Part shown: piece after piece, positions 55,112-64,000 of the stretch
How positions within the stretch are numbered: the stretch's first letter is position 1
Layout of the letters: every line of letters starts with the position of its first letter
Assembly (NCBI GenBank): GCA_022376465.1
Contig: JACDTU010000011.1
Coordinates: 868,001-932,000 of the forward strand
Direction of reading: 5' to 3'
From: Cubamyces lactineus
Taxonomy: Eukaryota; Basidiomycota; Agaricomycetes; Polyporales; Polyporaceae
Length of the DNA: 64,000 nt
The notes under the pieces: model-generated
What the model was told of the DNA's origin: nothing
Database searches by the model: none
What the model saw: the letters and a program-made list of their open reading frames with translations, nothing else
Made by a program: the position numbers and the translations under genes

Positions 55112-57645
55112 CTAGTTGCCAAGACGCGAAGTGGAAACCAAGGGCCTATACAAGTGTCGTGCGCGATCCGGCCCAAGGCTCTTGCTACGCCCCGGCGCGG
55201 AGCCATTGGTAGGAATGGGTATGGGCGTCGCAGGCGCGGCGGCAGATACCTGGCCGGACGAGTACCATCCAGGTTCATTCATGGACGAAACGGTCCACGA
55301 GACCGACGGCGATGGCGCAGGAGGCATGCTCTCGTTCCGCATGATCTTGCGCAACTCGTCGCGAGTGCGTGAGAATGCGCGGCGCGATTCACGCCCGCGC
55401 CGCGCGCCTGATGAGGAGCGCGACATAGAGGAGTCACCATCGCGGTCTCTGCTGAGGCTGCGAGGGCCGGAGGACTCATCGTCGATGCTGGGGCTGAGCT
55501 GCCACCGAGCGTCCTCTTCGAGGGTATCGAGCTCGGAGACAGGGTGCTCGAGATCTGGGTTGACAAGTATAGGTCTGGAGGGAGAGGCCTTCCTGCGACG
55601 CATTGTGCTGTCGAGAGAGAGGTCCTTCGGCGTAGCGGGGCTGTCGGGAGGGCTGCGTGAGCGGGAGAGGGATAGTGCGGACTGGAAGCGAGGGCGGGCT
55701 ACGCGGCCGCGCTCTCCATGCTGTTCCACATCCGAGTCACTCGAACTTGGCTGGAGGGCAACAGCCGAGTCATGCGTGGTGGTGGAATCAGAAGATGAGC
55801 TCGAGGTTGTGCGCAGAATAGCATTTGTGAGCGATGAGAAGCTGGGCTGGGTGGGGAGCGGATGCACGGGATGTCGTTCGGTCTGCAAGAGGGGATGTTG
55901 GATGGGGGTGTCATACGCATGGCGATGCGCTGCGCGCGACTTGCTCCTGCTAGACGTACGGACCGCGGACGTCGAGCGGCTCGAAGACCGTGCGGCGCGC
56001 GATGACGAACGACGGCCTTCAGCGTCGTCTACTGCGTGATCCTTGCGTGAGATTGCACGCGAGCGTGACGGGGAGCGAGATGCGCGGCAGGAAAGAGCGA
56101 CTTCTGGCGGGGGAGTGACGTCGTCTGCCGCCGACCCCCATCCGATCCCCCACGCGACTTCGTCTACCATGGCGATCGTCCACCGATTGGCAACGGATCG
56201 CTCAATGCAGCCCTTCAGGACCTGCTCGCCGCTACGTCCGATGCCTTGAGGCATCTCGAAGACACCTACGATTTGGAAGGCAAGTCGATCAGACTGTTTT
56301 GGGCGAAAGGGAACCGCCGATATTACGTACCATGGAGGATCTTCATCTGCAAACGAGGCTCAAAGGAGTCGGAGAACGGGAGCTTCCCCGTAAGGAGCGC
56401 GTAAAGCATGACACCCAACGCCCATATATCTTGGGCAGGGTTGGCAGCAAACGGAGTCGAACTGTTCGGGGGCAGCAGCAGCTCAGGGGCCGCGTAGGGC
56501 AATGAGCCTGGCGCGAAGCAACGGTTAGGGACCGCGGGGGATGGCGTGCTCGCCGCGGGGTATGGACTCGAATTGCGATGGCGGGGGCCGGCATGACGAC
56601 GTTTGAGGTGGAGGAGGGCAGGAAGTCCCGCCTGCCTACCAAGCGATCTCCGCGCATGAGCTGGGCCCTGTGAAGTCGTGCGCGAGCGGTGCAAACCGTC
56701 AATGGGAGCTACTCCGCGTTCTTCATCTTCTTCGCTGTCCTGATCGTCGTCGCACTCGCCGATCTTTCGTGCCATTCCGAAGTCGGCAATTTTACAAACA
56801 CCCATCTCGTCTACGAGCACATTTTCCAGCTTCAGGTCACCGTGCACGTATCCCGCCACCTCATGCATGTACCGTAGCCCCCGCACTACCTGCCTGAACA
56901 TCATCCCTGCATCGTCCTGTGGTAACGCTGGTCGGCCGTCACGCTTCAGGATGTCAAATAGACTCCCTGCAGGACAATACAAAGTGACGAAGAACTCGGC
57001 ATATGGTGTATGATTGACGGTGAAGAGCGGTAAGATGTGCTCGTGATTAAGGGACGCCCACACTATCGCTTCGCGCTCGAGGCTCTTGCGCGCCAATGCG
57101 GGGTCAGGCTGCTTGTCAAGTTCCGACCGCCGTACGATCTTGACAGCAACCGTCCCACCCTGCGCAGAGGAGGCAGTGCGAATGATGGAGAAACCCCCAT
57201 GACCGACAATGGGTCCTAGGGTATAGCCTGCAACAACTGAACCCTCGTCATCAGGAGCGAGAGTTAGCTGTGAGGCGGTAGGACTGAAGGCGGATAGGAA
57301 GAGTGCTGCGGGGGAGGAGGATAGGTCGGGTTCAGAGAACTCTTCTGCAGAAAGCGGTGAGGCTACCCGAGAGTCCATCATGAAGGACGAGATGGGTTCC
57401 GGTTCTGAGATGGCTAAAAGCGAAGGAGGGGAGAAGGAGAGTAGCTCTTGCGAGGCCTTCTGATCAAGGTCGAGTTGCAGATTCCTCTGCGTATGCCCCG
57501 AGGAAGTCGAAGACTCAGCGTTCATGGCGGGCGGTGTTTCAACGTTCTCGACATGTGTGAATAGCGGGGCAAGCCGGGATCGACTAGGACCATCGCCAGA
57601 GATGCCAAACGAGTCGGTACGCGGTTGAGGCAAGATGTCTTGCAT
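55112..57645 (-). CDS. Ser/Thr protein kinase with long disordered C-terminus (HGD catalytic loop)
   Basis: Two exons (57645-56331 and 56265-55112) join in frame to 822 residues. A ~140-residue Ser/Pro-rich N-terminus precedes the kinase domain (~140-460): GYTLGPIVGHGGFSIIR (Gly-rich loop), VAVKIV (Lys), VWASLNHEHILPL, YVHGDLKLENVLVDE (catalytic loop; HGD where most kinases have HRD, but Asp and Asn are kept), CKIADFGMAR (DFG), an unusually long Arg/His-rich insert in the activation segment (~90 residues), PYAAPELL (APE) and DIWALGVMLYALLTGKLPF. The C-terminal ~360 residues are Ser/Arg-rich, with many RSxS-like sites suited to phosphorylation. Domain order and motifs resemble the CAMK-like group; substrates unknown. 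Confidence 0.88.
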
Positions 57646-58059
57646 ACAATGACTGTGAGGGTGTGCTGAGTGCTTGACAGAGGAGGAGCGAGGTATAGAG
57701 AAGCGGTGTTAGAGTGGAGGAGGTGGTGGTGGTGGTAGGAGGAAGAGGAGCAATAGCCAAGCGGAGTGCCGGACTGCCGCAGATGGCAAGGAGTTGCTTA
57801 CGTAATACTCGCAAATCAAGGCAAGCCAAATTGTCCGCCAAACTCTAGATCTCGATTCAGTGATCTCGGTCCATGTGCTCGTTCCACAACTCCTCCGCCT
57901 CCAGCGCTAGCCACAAGTGGAGAAGGCTGCCTAGGAGCTACCAGTACATGAGAACAAACTCGGAGGTATCATACGTGTCGGGTCGCGCCTGAGGTATACT
58001 AGCACTACACATGACATTCCTCCAAACGACTGGCATCCGGAACCAGCCTCAGCTTGACC
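57646..58059. other. upstream region of the kinase gene
   Basis: About 410 bp between the kinase start and the stop of the ankyrin-MYND gene, both on the minus strand. A CCACCACCACC microsatellite-like run lies near 57720-57740. No gene seen. Confidence 0.4.
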
Positions 58060-59316
58060 TCAAAACGCCTGCTCAGCCAATACCTCCGAGATTTTGACGA
58101 TCAGCAGATTCACCGAAGGCATCTCTGCAACAAAATACGCCTTCAACCGCCCAGCTCCTTTCGCAACAACTGTGCGGGACAAGCGCAGATATCCGACTTC
58201 GTCGTCCCGCCTCCTGATCCGACATACAAGCTCGCGTTTTTTGTCGAAGACCATGAGATCGCCCTGTTCTTCAACTCGCGGCCCCCCTGTCACTATGTCG
58301 TACGGCACTTGGACTTTGATAATCAACCTCTTGGTCTCCCCTGGGCGTATATGTGGTACGTGCACCGAGCGTGTTTCCCGTTCAGGCGGTTTGGATACCG
58401 CATATCCGAACGCGGAGCGGACGACATCCGGGGTGGAGAACATCTCACCGATGTCCTCGTAGTGTGGTTTTAGGCTGACAGTGGCGTCCGTGTGGAACGA
58501 GGTACATCTCAACTTGTGTGTCTGCCAATCCCTCTCTGAAAGACGCCGTCATGAGCACCGTCTGGAGTGTATAGATGTGCCGGTATGGCAGCAGACCACG
58601 TACTCTGACAATCCCTGGAGCAGTACCATATGGCGTTACATCGGGCGCAAAGTTTGATCCCGCACCCAGTACCGCCACATGTAGCACACGCCTTTTTATC
58701 CAGAGGAAGAGACACTCCTTCCCGTTTACGTTTCCATTGTTGCACGACGGCAGTGAGCACAGGGCCAGCCTGGGGCGCAAATTTGGCAGGGGACATCCCG
58801 TCTCCATCCTCGACGTCAACGCTCGCTCCGGCCTCCAGCAGAGCTTTCATGGTTTTGAGACAACCACACTGGAGCGCGCTCATGATTGGAACCCCTCCCC
58901 AACGGTCCTGTTGGTTGGGATCTGCCTCAGCGCAGATGAGAATTTGTACGAGTTCGGGGCGAGCACGTTTTCGACAAGCGTGGTGGAGGGCAGTGTAGCC
59001 GGCGAAATCGGCCAGATTGGGGGGTGCCCCCATGTGTAGAAGGTATTGCAGTGTACCAGGATGATCTGACTCAATTCGGGGATCCGTGGAGATGACGAGA
59101 CGCTGTGCTCCGTAGACAGCTAGGGTGGCGTACCCGAACTTGTATGGTGTTTCCCATCCTAGTAAATCCGGCGCATTTCCCGCCTTTACGGCCTACGAAA
59201 GGACAAGGTCAGTCTCCCTCCCGCTACACAGACATGACGCACCCAACCTCTTCCACCGCTCCCAGAGACCCAAGGATGCAGTGTCTCGCAAAGTCAGAGA
59301 GGAGACCATAGTCCAT
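58060..59316 (-). CDS. ankyrin-repeat protein with MYND zinc finger
   Basis: From ATG 59316 (MDYGLLSDFARHCILGSLGA) an intron leads to AVKAGNAPDLLGWETPYKFG, then ankyrin repeats: YATLAVYGAQRLVIS, PPNLADFAGYTALHHACRKR, ADPNQQDRWGGVPIMSALQC, LLEAGASVDVEDGDGMSPAK. A MYND finger follows, split by an intron: CATCGGTGCGIKLCARCNAI, WYCSRDCQ, then KRDWQTHKLRC, giving the full C4-C2HC zinc pattern. The C-terminal ~140 residues (VSLKPHYEDIGEMF, IIKVQVPYDI, GDLMVFDKKRELVCRI) form an additional conserved-looking domain. This ankyrin-MYND architecture is a common, expanded and mostly uncharacterised mushroom family, thought to mediate protein binding. The start is uncertain: similar coding sequence continues upstream but with a 1-nt offset (see findings). 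Confidence 0.82.
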
Positions 59317-60042
59317 GCCGTTTAGATCTGTGTGAATAGACGTATAGATCGTGAACTTTTGCCAGCATCGGGAGAGTCATGTCGGCCTACGTGTATGATA
59401 CAGCTGACGTAGTTGCATGCCTCCATAGTTAGCCCGAAGGAAGCCAGGATAGTCAACCAGACGTTGCATCTCCTCTGTAACAGTCAAACCTCCAGTGCCA
59501 CGCAGCCGCATCCTTTCCATAGTGGCGCCTATTCTCGTACTGGCACGATGTTTCAGGGATTGAAGCATGAGTAGCATAGTGTAAGACGAACTTGTGCACC
59601 ACTCACATTCAGCTCCTAAGGCCTTCGAGGAGGTGCTGGATGTGGGCGAGGTAAGGTGATAACGAGCCTTCAATGTGGGTTAGCGCTCGGATACATGTGT
59701 ACAGCTTACTTATATACTCGGTAGGCAGCGTGCCAGTGGAATGCACTGGTTTGCATACATAGCAAGTGACGCCACGCCGCAGTGATATGCGACAGGCAGC
59801 ATATATGGGGACGGATCTTATCACGAGTCATGTACGACAGCGGTAGAGAAGGAACTGAGGATAGCATATCGATACTCGCTGACGCTGGTACCTTCGCATC
59901 GGTGCTCACAGCTATACGCCACAATGCTCCCAGGCGTCGAGTGGTGAGGCGCCGTCGAATGTAGCTCGTTTTGTGGCGACATCGCGTAGATTCCGTATCC
60001 TTACCCATCTATCATACACACTCGTCGTAGCCTACTTCAGAC
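59317..60042. other. upstream region of ankyrin-MYND gene, possible extra exon
   Basis: Directly upstream on the minus strand (to 59380) an ATG opens MTLPMLAKVHDLYVY, which matches the family start I would expect but is out of frame by one nt. Farther up, a minus-strand frame (59377-59673) has coding-like GGLTVTEEMQRLVDYPGFLR. I could not connect it to either neighbour. The rest is unassigned. Confidence 0.35.
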
Positions 60043-60722
60043 TTACAGTTTCGTCACAAGCTCCTCGTGCAGTTTCTTGAGCTCGTCCATCGACGGCTTC
60101 TGGGCAGGCCAGCCGACGACAAGACCCTCGTTGTCGGATGCTGCTGGTTTGGGGATGACGTGGAAGTGGACGTGGTCAACCTCTTGATGAGCGATTCGAC
60201 CGTTGTTCTATTATCGGGCGCAACGTCGACATGGGCATCAGCGCTACGATTGTTATGAACAAGGTTAGTATGACTAACCTGAAGAAGGTTGTAGTTCTCG
60301 GCTTCGAGCGCGAGTGCAATCTTCTTTGCCGCAGGGAGGACGTCCGTAAAGTACTCATCCGGCACTTCATGGAGCTTCTCCGCGTGGTCTGGGCCATTCC
60401 ACCATATGTTGTAAGTATCCGAGGATGTACGTGGGGAAAGTTGAAACCATACATACACTTCGGAATGATCAACGCATGGCCCTTGGACAGTGGGCCGATG
60501 TCAAGGAAGGAGTAGACCTTCTCGGTCTCAATCAGCTTGAAGCTGGGGATCTCCCCTGCGTGGGCGCGAGGTTAGGAGCCAATGATAGGTGATCGGCCTG
60601 CACGGTGGTATTCGAGCGTACCCTTGATGATCTTGCAGAAGATGCAGCTAGCCAAAGACCTTTCAAGCAGTTTAGTGCCATGGTGCGCCATGTAAGGTTA
60701 TCTGCACTCACTTCGTAGCCAT
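60043..60722 (-). CDS. HIT-family (histidine triad) nucleotide hydrolase, HINT/Hnt1 type
   Basis: Small enzyme hydrolysing AMP-lysine/phosphoramidate-type nucleotides. ATG 60722 gives MAT, spliced to NCIFCKIIKG (the CIFC zinc-like start of HINT proteins), then EIPSFKLIETEKVYSFLDIG, PLSKGHALIIPK, HAEKLHEVPDEYFTDVLPAA, KKIALALEAENYNLLQ, NNGRIAHQEVDHVHFHVIPK with the triad HVHFH, and LKKLHEELVTKL at the C-terminus. Length near 140 residues, as in yeast Hnt1. Short introns split it several times. The start uses AA|gtgagt...ctag|C joining. Confidence 0.9.
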
Positions 60723-61034
60723 GCTCGCGGGATCAGTACTGAGTGGATGCAGTTGAAGGTTCGAGGTCGCCCTCCTGCCCCCTAGTGGCGCTTGGAGAGA
60801 ACGGACAGCGTAAAAGAGACGCCTAAAGTCACGTGGCCTGGTATGCACCGAGCAAGACGGTGGCGGCGACTTGCACGTCCACTACAACTTGAACGCGCTC
60901 TCAGGCTCTCGTCAACTCTCTAGGTCTGTCTCTGTTATCTCCTGGGCTAGGCACTGTACTATCTGTATCAGCAATTCAGAGTCTCTAAGAAGCTACGAGG
61001 GTCAGCGCAACATCACTTTCCAGCGGCACTCGCT
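60723..61034. promoter_or_regulatory. shared upstream region of HIT gene and SSR4
   Basis: 312 bp separate two divergent start codons (60722 minus, 61035 plus), so both promoters must lie here. No specific element identified. Confidence 0.45.
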
Positions 61035-62611
61035 ATGGCACAGCACGCAGCTCAGGCCGAAGGACTTTGTCTCCGGTACCCTGATTCCATAGGACCACAG
61101 CTGCAGATCTCCCATGAAGCCGCGGTACAAATGCTTCTCCGCGCTATACAACTTGCGCAGCATACGCCCTTTACATGGAGTTACATTGACAAGCCTACAG
61201 GTGAGGTGCTTCCGCATCTTGGTAATCGTGGTCGTTGGACGCGAGAGGCGAAGTCGGGCTACACATGAGTGTTCGAAAACCGTGTAGTTTCTCGGTCTAG
61301 AGAGTACCAACCTTAGCAACTCACAACCTGGAGAGGTTGACGCGTGTGTACGGAACATCAACTCATAGCTGTGGTCAATTTGCAGAGGGCCAACTGTTCT
61401 TGATCTTCCAAATGCCTCAGCTGCCATTCCCGATTGATGGGCTGGTTTATCAAGACCGGGAGCAGAGGTATACCATCTCTGCTGGGCCCGGACGTGTGAG
61501 TCCGTTCGTGCTCGTATCTTTTGCGTAAGATGTTGACTGTTCCAAAGGAACTCGAAGTGGCCGAAGTCAAGTTTGGGTTCATTCCTGGCATGGACACGTC
61601 GGCGCACCGCGTCCGCAGGCGGTACCGCCTCGCGAAGGGCGGCCACCCTCAGCTCGTTCTCATCCACTACTCTCGTGGGCAGGCAACTCGTACGTTTCCC
61701 TGAATCTCTGGTAGTTCATGTCCTCAAGGAGCCTCCCCAGCAATCATGCCTAGTCTAAACCAACCTGTGCGGAACTATCCTCTAAGACAAGTCAACGAGC
61801 CTGCCGTCTACGTCTTAGGTGAGAAGCAAGGTCAGAAGGTCTTCGCGGGGGCTGGCCCAGGCCCTGGTCGAGTACCACCTGGGGTGGATCATCCGGCAGC
61901 CGCCGACATGGGCATGGGCTACGGTATGCCGGGCATGAGTATGCCTGGGAATCCACAAGCGCTGCTCGCGCACCAGAACAGCAATATGGAGGCGTTAGAG
62001 AAGCGTGCCATGCGCGACAGGAGTGCGAGTATGGGCCCCGTAAGCCATCCCGACCATATCCAATTCATCGTACTGAACCGCATGCGCAGAGACAAGCGGG
62101 ATCACGAGTCGAGGATGATGACTCTGCAGGTAGGCAGTTAGCCCGTGTGCATGGTACGACGCACGGCGACGGCTGACACTGTCATTCAGATGAGTCGGAA
62201 ACGATCTCAACGAGGACCCTTGCTCTCACACGTTACCGTCGTAACCACGAATTCATGAACGAGGTGTTCATGTATGCGGCGTTTGGTGAGTCCCCGTATG
62301 TCGTTTGAGCGCTGCGGTTGGTTATTCTGAACCGTCGAGACGGTTCAGGCAACAAGAACGCCATATCGCCTCCGCCCCCTTACTCAATTTTCAAGAAGGC
62401 GGACCTTGAGGACAAAGTGGTATGTGCGACAAATCGTGTGGTCTCTATGTCCGGCTGACATCCGATGATCACGCAGGCCAAGCTTACGGCAGAAATAGAA
62501 GAACTGAAAACAAGGTCTGCCGCCCGTAAGCAGACAGCCTCTGCAGTCGCAAATGACTTTGCGGACGTCTCTATGGACGGCCCCTCCATATCTGACACGA
62601 TATCCGCTTGA
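61035..62611 (+). CDS. SSR4: SWI/SNF and RSC chromatin-remodelling complex subunit Ssr4
   Basis: Fungal-specific subunit shared by SWI/SNF and RSC remodellers, best known in fission yeast. ATG 61035 starts MAQHAAQAEGLCLRYPDSIG; exon 1 continues HEAAVQMLLRAIQLAQHTPF and TWSYIDKPTG. Later exons: QLFLIFQMPQLPFPIDGLVY, YTISAGPGR joined to ELEVAEVKFGFIPGMDTSAH, RRRYRLAKGGHPQLVLIHYS, MPSLNQPVRNYPLRQVNEPA, VYVLGEKQGQKVFAGAG, a Gly/Met/Pro-rich linker, LAHQNSNMEALEKRAMRDRS, STRTLALTRYRRNHEFMNEV, PPPPYSIFKKADLEDKVAKL and a C-terminal coiled coil AEIEELKTRSAARK ending SDTISA. These blocks match the Ssr4 family closely from end to end. It is nuclear and constitutive in other fungi. At least six introns. 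Confidence 0.92.
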
Positions 62612-63478
62612 GCGCGGACGAGTCGCCACTATGTATTGTAGAGTAGTAGTGTACTTTTTAGTCGTGTCATACGCTATCCCTTTTGCCTTTTCTCATTGGA
62701 TGATCCGCAATGTACAGCGGCCTACCCAACCAGAATCAGTGCTCGCACAGGTAAGTGGCCCCGCAGCTTCTCTTCCCCTGTCAAACGCTGAACCCTCGTG
62801 CCTTTACAGTTTTGTCTAGTACCTCCGGTGACACCGATGGGTGATATCGAGTACAATGCCTCGATCGTGAGACGCCAAGAGAACCAATTCGCGCGCCCAC
62901 CGTGTCCAATACCACTCGTGCAATTCGTCGGGCGATCCTCGTAGCGCTATGTATTATGTCGTGGGTCACCTTGGGATGCGACTCAATCCTTATCTTCTAC
63001 TTTTGAACATTGATTTGTTGGCTAAAGTTGAGTTTCCTAGGGCGTTCCCAGGGCAGTCATGGCCGGTTCTCACCGTCTACACACCGACTCAGAGGTACGC
63101 TTGTAGCGACGTTGAACGGCAGTAGCGCACTTGCTCTCCGTTGTGTTCAGACGTGCACATACTCTGCTTGAGTGCCATATGGCGTGAAGCATGTTTCGCG
63201 GAACGCGGGCCATCGCTGCATTGACCGAAGTCTGCACGCTTATCCGACGCGTTGCGCTGACTTGCCTTGTTCACATACCGCATGCGACGCGCTGCCACTC
63301 ACAGGAAGAACCATGGTCCATGTGGACCGTTGCGCAAGTTTACGGCCTGGATCCTGACACGGTCCTTGAGGAGGACTCATAAAACGAGAGTCAGGGTCGT
63401 GCGGGTCCAGACAGTCGCACATTCCCCTGGAGCCTCTGACCCCCACCTCTTCCTCCTCAGACTCTACTCGCTCCAGGT
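62612..63478. other. intergenic region between SSR4 and sedolisin
   Basis: About 870 bp. It contains one possible tiny spliced ORF (62700-62944, listed separately) and the sedolisin promoter. Nothing else supported. Confidence 0.4.
62700..62944 (+). CDS. possible 61-residue spliced ORF, doubtful
   Basis: ATG 62700 to 62750 (MIRNVQRPTQPESVLAQ), a clean intron (GTAAGT at 62751, CTTTACAG at 62802-62809) and a second exon to TAG 62944 (FCLVPPVTPMGDIEYNASIV...) join in frame. The splice signals are convincing but the peptide has no recognisable domain. It could equally be a noncoding transcript or part of the 3'UTR of SSR4. Confidence 0.22.
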
Positions 63479-64000
63479 ATGCGACCACTCTCTTTCGTCT
63501 TGACGAGCGCGCTCGTCGCACTCGCGGCTGCCTTGCCGTCTCGCCACACGAACTTAGTCGTGCACGAGAAGCGTGCGAGGGAACCCGTGGACTGGGTTCT
63601 GTCGCGCAAGCTCGAGCCAGACGCTGTGCTTCCGATGCGCTTCGGCCTTGCCCAGAGCAACCTCCACCGCGTCGAAGAGATGTTGTTTGCGGTGTCGCAC
63701 CCGAGCTCGGCGAGCTACGGGAAGCACTATTCCCCTCAGGACATCGTGGACACCTTCGCGCCTAGCGACGACACTATCGCCGCCGTCACGGAATGGCTCA
63801 CCGAGTCCGGCATTGCCAAAGAGCGTCTTCGCCTGTCCGCCAGTAAGGGCTGGATCCAGGTGAACGCGACAGCTGCCGAAGTCGAGGAGCTTATTGCGGC
63901 GGAATATCACGTCTACACCCACCCTTCTGGCGCTCAGCAGATCAGTGAGTTCGGTCATATGTTTTTCTCGGGACTATCATCGACTTACGCTAATGACAAT
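63479..64000 (+). CDS. secreted sedolisin (S53) peptidase, N-terminal part; runs off right edge
   Basis: Acid serine-carboxyl protease of the tripeptidyl-peptidase/grifolisin group used by mushrooms for extracellular protein degradation. ATG 63479 gives a signal peptide MRPLSFVLTSALVALAAALP. The pro-kumamolisin activation domain follows: VVHEKRAREPVDWVLSRKLE, LPMRFGLAQSNLHRVEEMLF, VSHPSSASYGKHYSPQDIVD, TFAPSDDTIAAVTEWLTESG, LSASKGWIQVNATAAEVEEL and AAEYHVYTHPSGAQQI. These are standard features of S53 propeptides. A donor GTGAGT follows at about 63944, so the window ends in or just after intron 1. The catalytic Glu, Asp and Ser lie beyond the window. Confidence 0.9.
   Translation, partial: MRPLSFVLTSALVALAAALPSRHTNLVVHEKRAREPVDWVLSRKLEPDAVLPMRFGLAQSNLHRVEEMLFAVSHPSSASYGKHYSPQDIVDTFAPSDDTIAAVTEWLTESGIAKERLRLSASKGWIQVNATAAEVEELIAAEYHVYTHPSGAQQISEFGHMFFSGLSSTYANDN

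Noticed and set aside
59377..59673. minus-strand frame with GGLTVTEEMQRLVDYPGFLR as first exon of the ankyrin-MYND gene
   Set aside because: It looks coding-like but I found no splice that joins it to the ankyrin exons in frame; left as unassigned.

Overview
The window is nuclear DNA of a filamentous basidiomycete, most likely a wood-decay mushroom of the Polyporales type. The host genes carry many short introns (about 45-65 bp, GT...AG), sit close together on both strands, and include families typical of such fungi: several cytochrome P450s, an alcohol oxidase of the GMC family, a sedolisin protease, an ankyrin-MYND protein and an F-box protein. No rRNA or genuine tRNA gene was seen. Species assignment is inference from gene content only.

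Left arm (1-31213). A CYP505-type P450 runs off the left edge. It is followed by ALG11 (N-glycan mannosyltransferase), a type II membrane protein, a tetraspanin, an alcohol oxidase (AOX), thioredoxin reductase (TRR1), an FMN-dependent 2-hydroxy-acid oxidase, a small single-span membrane protein, a CCDC25/Jlp2 homologue, a second P450, a 2-oxoglutarate/Fe(II) oxygenase (whose HxD motif crosses a 7-nt microexon), a small lysine/serine-rich protein and an F-box protein. These look like ordinary single genes plus a loose set of redox enzymes; I see no convincing secondary-metabolite cluster.

Middle (31400-52600) is a nest of mobile elements. A tRNA-derived SINE-like copy and an inverted-repeat element lie outside a Ty3/Gypsy chromovirus at 33431-51824, which has about 672-bp LTRs and a CTCAG target duplication. 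Three later insertions lie inside it: a second, opposite-strand chromovirus (36342-45241, 542-bp LTRs, target duplication GACGT), a 512-bp TRIM (49790-50301, identical LTRs, target duplication TCAAC) and a 673-bp foldback element with 269-bp arms and tRNA-like boxes. A second SINE-like copy in the opposite orientation follows at 52322.

The most unusual material is in this nest. All three LTR elements carry a primer-binding site that is the exact complement (11-12 nt) of a stretch about 30 nt downstream of their own TATA box, the hallmark of Tf1-type self-priming. Both autonomous elements place a canonical -1 slippery heptamer immediately before the gag UAG. The inner element has a long first ORF (about 291 codons) in a stretch of about 1.08 kb of predicted mRNA that lacks any AUG in any frame; its stop overlaps the gag AUG, which is the first AUG of the transcript. 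It also has an extra 430-codon ORF after integrase. The outer element carries an antisense, intron-containing gene with a Zn2Cys6-like cysteine cluster, while its LTR holds a dense array of CCG triplets, the kind of sequence such proteins bind.

Right arm (52900-64000). A third P450, a Ser/Thr kinase with an HGD instead of HRD catalytic loop, an ankyrin-MYND protein, a HIT-family nucleotide hydrolase, the SWI/SNF-RSC subunit Ssr4, a doubtful small ORF, and the N-terminus of a secreted sedolisin (S53) peptidase that runs off the right edge.
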